In this document: positions 30,215 through 32,486 of the stretch, piece by piece
Layout of the letters: each line of letters starts with the position of its first letter
Numbering within the stretch: position 1 is the stretch's first letter
Source: Cryobacterium sp. MLB-32
Lineage (GTDB): Bacteria > Actinomycetota > Actinomycetes > Actinomycetales > Microbacteriaceae
DNA length: 32,486 nucleotides
NCBI RefSeq assembly: GCF_000738085.1
Contig: NZ_JPRS01000097.1
Location: 1-32,486, forward strand
Reading direction: 5' to 3'
Program-made: the position numbers and the translations under genes
The notes under the pieces: generated by a model
Seen by the model: only the letters and a program-made list of their open reading frames with translations
Database searches by the model: none
Told to the model about the DNA's origin: nothing

Positions 30215-31215
30215 CCGACCCGGTCCCGTTGGGTGAAGGCGTCTTCCTCGGCGTAGCGAAACCAATCGCGCTCGCCGCGGCGTGCCGCCGTGTGGGGGAA
30301 CACCTGCCGCCAGGTCTCGCCGCGTTCCTGGGCGGCCGTCACGGCGTCCGTTGTCCAGCGGATATCGTCGGCCAGGCTCTCAAGGTAGGTCGCCGCGGGT
30401 CGGTAGCCGAGCTGTTCGCGCGCCGCGCTCATGCTCAGCACGCCGGACTGCCAGTGGTCCCAGGGGCTGGCGCCGATACCCCGCACCGGCGGACCCGAGA
30501 AGGTACGCACCTCGGCATCGTGTTGCATGAGGGCGAAGATGGCCCGTCCGATGTCGGCGGGGGAGTGCGCGGTGTCATCCGCCGCGTTGAGCACTCGTCG
30601 GCCGGGTTGCTGCGCGCACAGGAGCACGAGCTGAGCCACGTTGGCGGCCGCCGAGGTACTGAGAGGGTGCCCGCCGTCGTCGGCGAGCAAAACGCTGCTC
30701 CGCCCATCGAATACGCGCTTGATGAAGAACCATTCGCGTAGCTCGGTCGTGTGGGGGCCGTGAATCGCGCCCGGCCGCAGGATGCTCACCGGCAGATCCT
30801 GAACTCGAAACAGTGCGCGCTCCAGGCGCGCTTTGGCTGCCGGGTAGCTCATGCCGGCCCCGGGGATCACCGGGGCGTCTTCGGCCAGTGGCCAGGCATC
30901 GGGCGGGTGCGCGTAGAGCATTCCCGTGCTGATCACCACGAGCGAGCCCACGTCGCCGGCGAGGCCGGCGAGCTGGGTGGCATTGTCAGCGTCGAAGGCC
31001 GCGGTGTCGAGCACAAGGTCGCGCCCGCGGGCCGCCGCGAGCAGCGCACCGGTGTCGGCATGATCCAGACGGATGGTGCGGGTCTCGCCGCTCAGCGCCT
31101 CGGACGTTTCCCCGCGGTGAGCAACTGTCACGTCCCAGCCTGCACGCACGAGTCTGCTCGTGGCCGCTACCCCGAGCTGGCCGGATCCCCCGATGACGAG
31201 CGCATTCTTGCCCAT
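30202..31215 (-). CDS. NAD(P)-dependent epimerase/reductase-like protein (extended SDR)
   Basis: 337 residues with the dinucleotide loop GGSGQLG (9-15) at the N-terminus, VVISTGMLYA, the catalytic-type YPAAK and ILRPGAIHGPH, all of the extended/atypical SDR class that includes sugar-nucleotide epimerases and isoflavone-reductase-like proteins. The substrate is unknown. ATG 31213-31215 is chosen because the Rossmann strand begins four residues later. An upstream in-frame start would add 30 Arg/Pro-rich residues. Placement tail-to-tail with the kinase gene gives no operon context. Confidence 0.85.
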   Translation of the reverse strand: MGKNALVIGGSGQLGVAATSRLVRAGWDVTVAHRGETSEALSGETRTIRLDHADTGALLAAARGRDLVLDTAAFDADNATQLAGLAGDVGSLVVISTGMLYAHPPDAWPLAEDAPVIPGAGMSYPAAKARLERALFRVQDLPVSILRPGAIHGPHTTELREWFFIKRVFDGRSSVLLADDGGHPLSTSAAANVAQLVLLCAQQPGRRVLNAADDTAHSPADIGRAIFALMQHDAEVRTFSGPPVRGIGASPWDHWQSGVLSMSAAREQLGYRPAATYLESLADDIRWTTDAVTAAQERGETWRQVFPHTAARRGERDWFRYAEEDAFTQRDRVGYTP

Positions 31216-31221
31216 GCAGCA

Positions 31222-31227
31222 ACCGTA
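31222..31227 (-). promoter_or_regulatory. Leaderless-type -10 of the epimerase-like gene
   Basis: On the minus strand TACGGT is followed by six bases (TGCTGC) and the ATG at 31215, with no ribosome-binding site, matching the leaderless pattern seen at 18625 and 21345. Confidence 0.45.
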
Positions 31228-31277
31228 GGTGCTGCCCCCCGATCGGCCGCGGGGGCGCGGCGAGCATTCGCGTGAAG

Positions 31278-31293
31278 GCCCCCTTTCGGGGGC
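31278..31293 (-). terminator. GC hairpin between the HNH and epimerase genes
   Basis: GCCCCC (31278-31283), loop TTTC, GGGGGC (31288-31293): a perfect six-base stem 64 nt past the HNH gene stop on the minus strand, before the next promoter. No T-tract is present. Confidence 0.5.
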
Positions 31294-31356
31294 GATCGCG
31301 CGCATTGGGTGCTGATCAGATTGAGGTCATTTGGGCACGAAGTCTCATGTCTTGCC

Positions 31357-32486
31357 TCAGTTCAGCTGATTTTCACCGATCGCGTCGGTACGCGACGAGG
31401 TAGATCGTTCGTCGCGTTCGTCGCGTTCGTCGTGGTCGTTAGAACGGTGCTGTGTTGAGCCTGTGTTCGGGATGCTCCAGGGGTCGAGCCAGGTTTTTGG
31501 TTTCGTTGCTGGTTCGGTCGTGGGGATGGTGGGTCTGATTCGGGTGGCGGGGTGGGTGGCGTAGTGCTTGCCGGCCGGGCTGGTCCAGTTGAGGGTGCCG
31601 TCCTTGCTCTGTTCGACCGCCCATCCGGTTTCGTGTTTGACCCGGTGGCTGCGTTTGCAGAGGTTGGCGAGGTTCGAGAACACGGTTTCGCCGCCTGATT
31701 CCCAGGGGATGGTGTGGTCGATGTCGCAGTCCTGCGCGCGGCGGTTGCACCCGGCGGCGCGGCACGATCCGTCGCGGAGCTGCAGCCAGCGCCGGAGTTC
31801 TGTCGGCACCTTGTACTTGGTGCGTCCGAACGAGAGCACCGCGCCCGTCTCCGGGTGGATGAGGATGCGGGTGAAGCTGCTCGCGGTGCCGGCGATCCTC
31901 CGGGCGGTTTCCGGGTCGATCGGCCCGAACCCCTCCAGCGTGCCGGATTCCTCGCTCTTGCCCATCAGGGTGAGCACGGGGACGGTGACGTACACATTGC
32001 CGCGAATCCCTGCGCCGAGCCCCGTCTCGGTGACACCGCGAAGCAGGAGGTCCACGGCAGCGTCGGTGCGCAGTTGCGGGAGGGTGCGGGGTTCGTCAGC
32101 CGACTGGAGGTTTTTCGCCATCGCTTCAACCCGGTCCCTGATCGCACTGGCATCCTCATTGCTCAGGGTCATCTCTAGATACGCCATGCCGTCACGGCCC
32201 GGGCCGACAAAAAAGCACCGGTCAGCGAGGGCGCGTTTGTGCCGCACGGTGATCGACTCCGGGTGGGTCAGTTCCCGAATGCGGATGGCTTTCTTCGTGA
32301 ACTGCGGCACCGTCAGGGTCTCACTCTCAGTGAGAGCCTCTCGTTCGAAGTCCTGCCAGGCCTCATCGGGGAGGGCCAGAACGTTGTCGATGATGACCTC
32401 GACGTGGCGGTAACTGATGTCCCCGCGCGTCAGGGCTGCTCGGGTGGCGGGCAGCTTGTGCTGCAGGAGTTCGCTGTGGCACATGA
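31357..32486 (-). CDS. DUF222/HNH endonuclease-domain protein (13E12-repeat type), N-terminus outside the window
   Basis: At least 375 residues, open at the window edge. The long helical DUF222 region, with RGDISYRHVEVIIDNVLALP and the AVDLLLRGVTETG segment, is followed by the HNH nuclease motif: CRAAGCNRRAQDCDIDHTIP with the catalytic Asp-His, WESGGETVFSNLANLCKRSH and HRVKHETGW. The C-terminal 60 residues are low-complexity (Thr/Pro-rich, then a DERDERDER run). Such genes occur in many copies in actinobacteria, particularly Microbacteriaceae and mycobacteria, and are thought to be mobile or selfish nucleases; the biological role is unsettled. Third-position GC is lower in the C-terminal half than in the cre-like operon. 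Confidence 0.9.
   Translation of the reverse strand, partial: MCHSELLQHKLPATRAALTRGDISYRHVEVIIDNVLALPDEAWQDFEREALTESETLTVPQFTKKAIRIRELTHPESITVRHKRALADRCFFVGPGRDGMAYLEMTLSNEDASAIRDRVEAMAKNLQSADEPRTLPQLRTDAAVDLLLRGVTETGLGAGIRGNVYVTVPVLTLMGKSEESGTLEGFGPIDPETARRIAGTASSFTRILIHPETGAVLSFGRTKYKVPTELRRWLQLRDGSCRAAGCNRRAQDCDIDHTIPWESGGETVFSNLANLCKRSHRVKHETGWAVEQSKDGTLNWTSPAGKHYATHPATRIRPTIPTTEPATKPKTWLDPWSIPNTGSTQHRSNDHDERDERDERSTSSRTDAIGENQLN

Noticed and set aside
1..32486. tRNA, rRNA or riboswitch genes
   Set aside because: I found no cloverleaf, rRNA or riboswitch core on either strand by eye; a covariance-model scan would settle it.

Overview
The window comes from a high-GC Gram-positive bacterium, most likely an actinobacterium of the Microbacteriaceae. 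The pointers are a NucS mismatch endonuclease, a DtxR/IdeR-type iron box, TAnnnT -10 elements sitting 6-7 nt before start codons (leaderless style), a DUF222/HNH (13E12-type) gene, intergenic hairpin repeats and the recurring word CGGATGCC. The family assignment is inference; no rRNA or other marker is present.

Layout. 1-2529: the start of an unrecognised gene, then nucS, a small conserved-looking protein and an MFS exporter, all on the minus strand. 2645-6599: an iron-regulated Fe(III) ABC importer (lipoprotein, fused permease, ATPase) behind a clear DtxR box. 6629-16625: an IclR regulator followed by a tight eight-gene plus-strand operon encoding P450, the two halves of a PEP-synthase-like dikinase, SDR, [2Fe-2S] ferredoxin, ferredoxin reductase, HD phosphohydrolase and aldehyde dehydrogenase. 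The gene content, in the order J-I-H-G-F-E-D-C, matches the cre (4-cresol/alkylphenol) pathway of Corynebacterium glutamicum. In that pathway the phenol is phosphorylated, the methyl group is oxidised by P450 with its ferredoxin and reductase, the phosphate is removed, and the alcohol and aldehyde are oxidised to the 4-hydroxybenzoate level. 16648-21225: MATE exporter, DinB-like protein and a two-gene ABC exporter. 21357-24349: an M13 metallopeptidase and a degenerate serine beta-lactamase-like protein. 24379-24858: a non-coding block of imperfect repeats with REP-like hairpins.

24857-28707 is the most unusual part. It holds a minus-strand operon of a papain-like (C1A) cysteine protease without a signal peptide, a small protein that duplicates the protease's own C-terminal Trp-rich domain, and a chagasin-type (I42) inhibitor of papain-like proteases. 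Upstream are a group 2 sigma-70 factor and, divergent from it, a small four-helix membrane protein. The spacers carry three sets of short phased direct repeats. I read this as a candidate protease / decoy-or-adaptor / inhibitor module. Its linkage to the sigma factor and membrane protein rests only on proximity.

28811-32486: a xylulokinase-type FGGY kinase, a tail-to-tail NAD-dependent epimerase-like gene and a truncated DUF222/HNH endonuclease gene.

Two otherwise well-preserved genes (the SDR creG and the M13 peptidase) each carry a one-base frameshift that is repaired by restoring CC to CCC. That shared signature suggests homopolymer miscalls in the assembly rather than real gene decay, so both are reported with that caveat.
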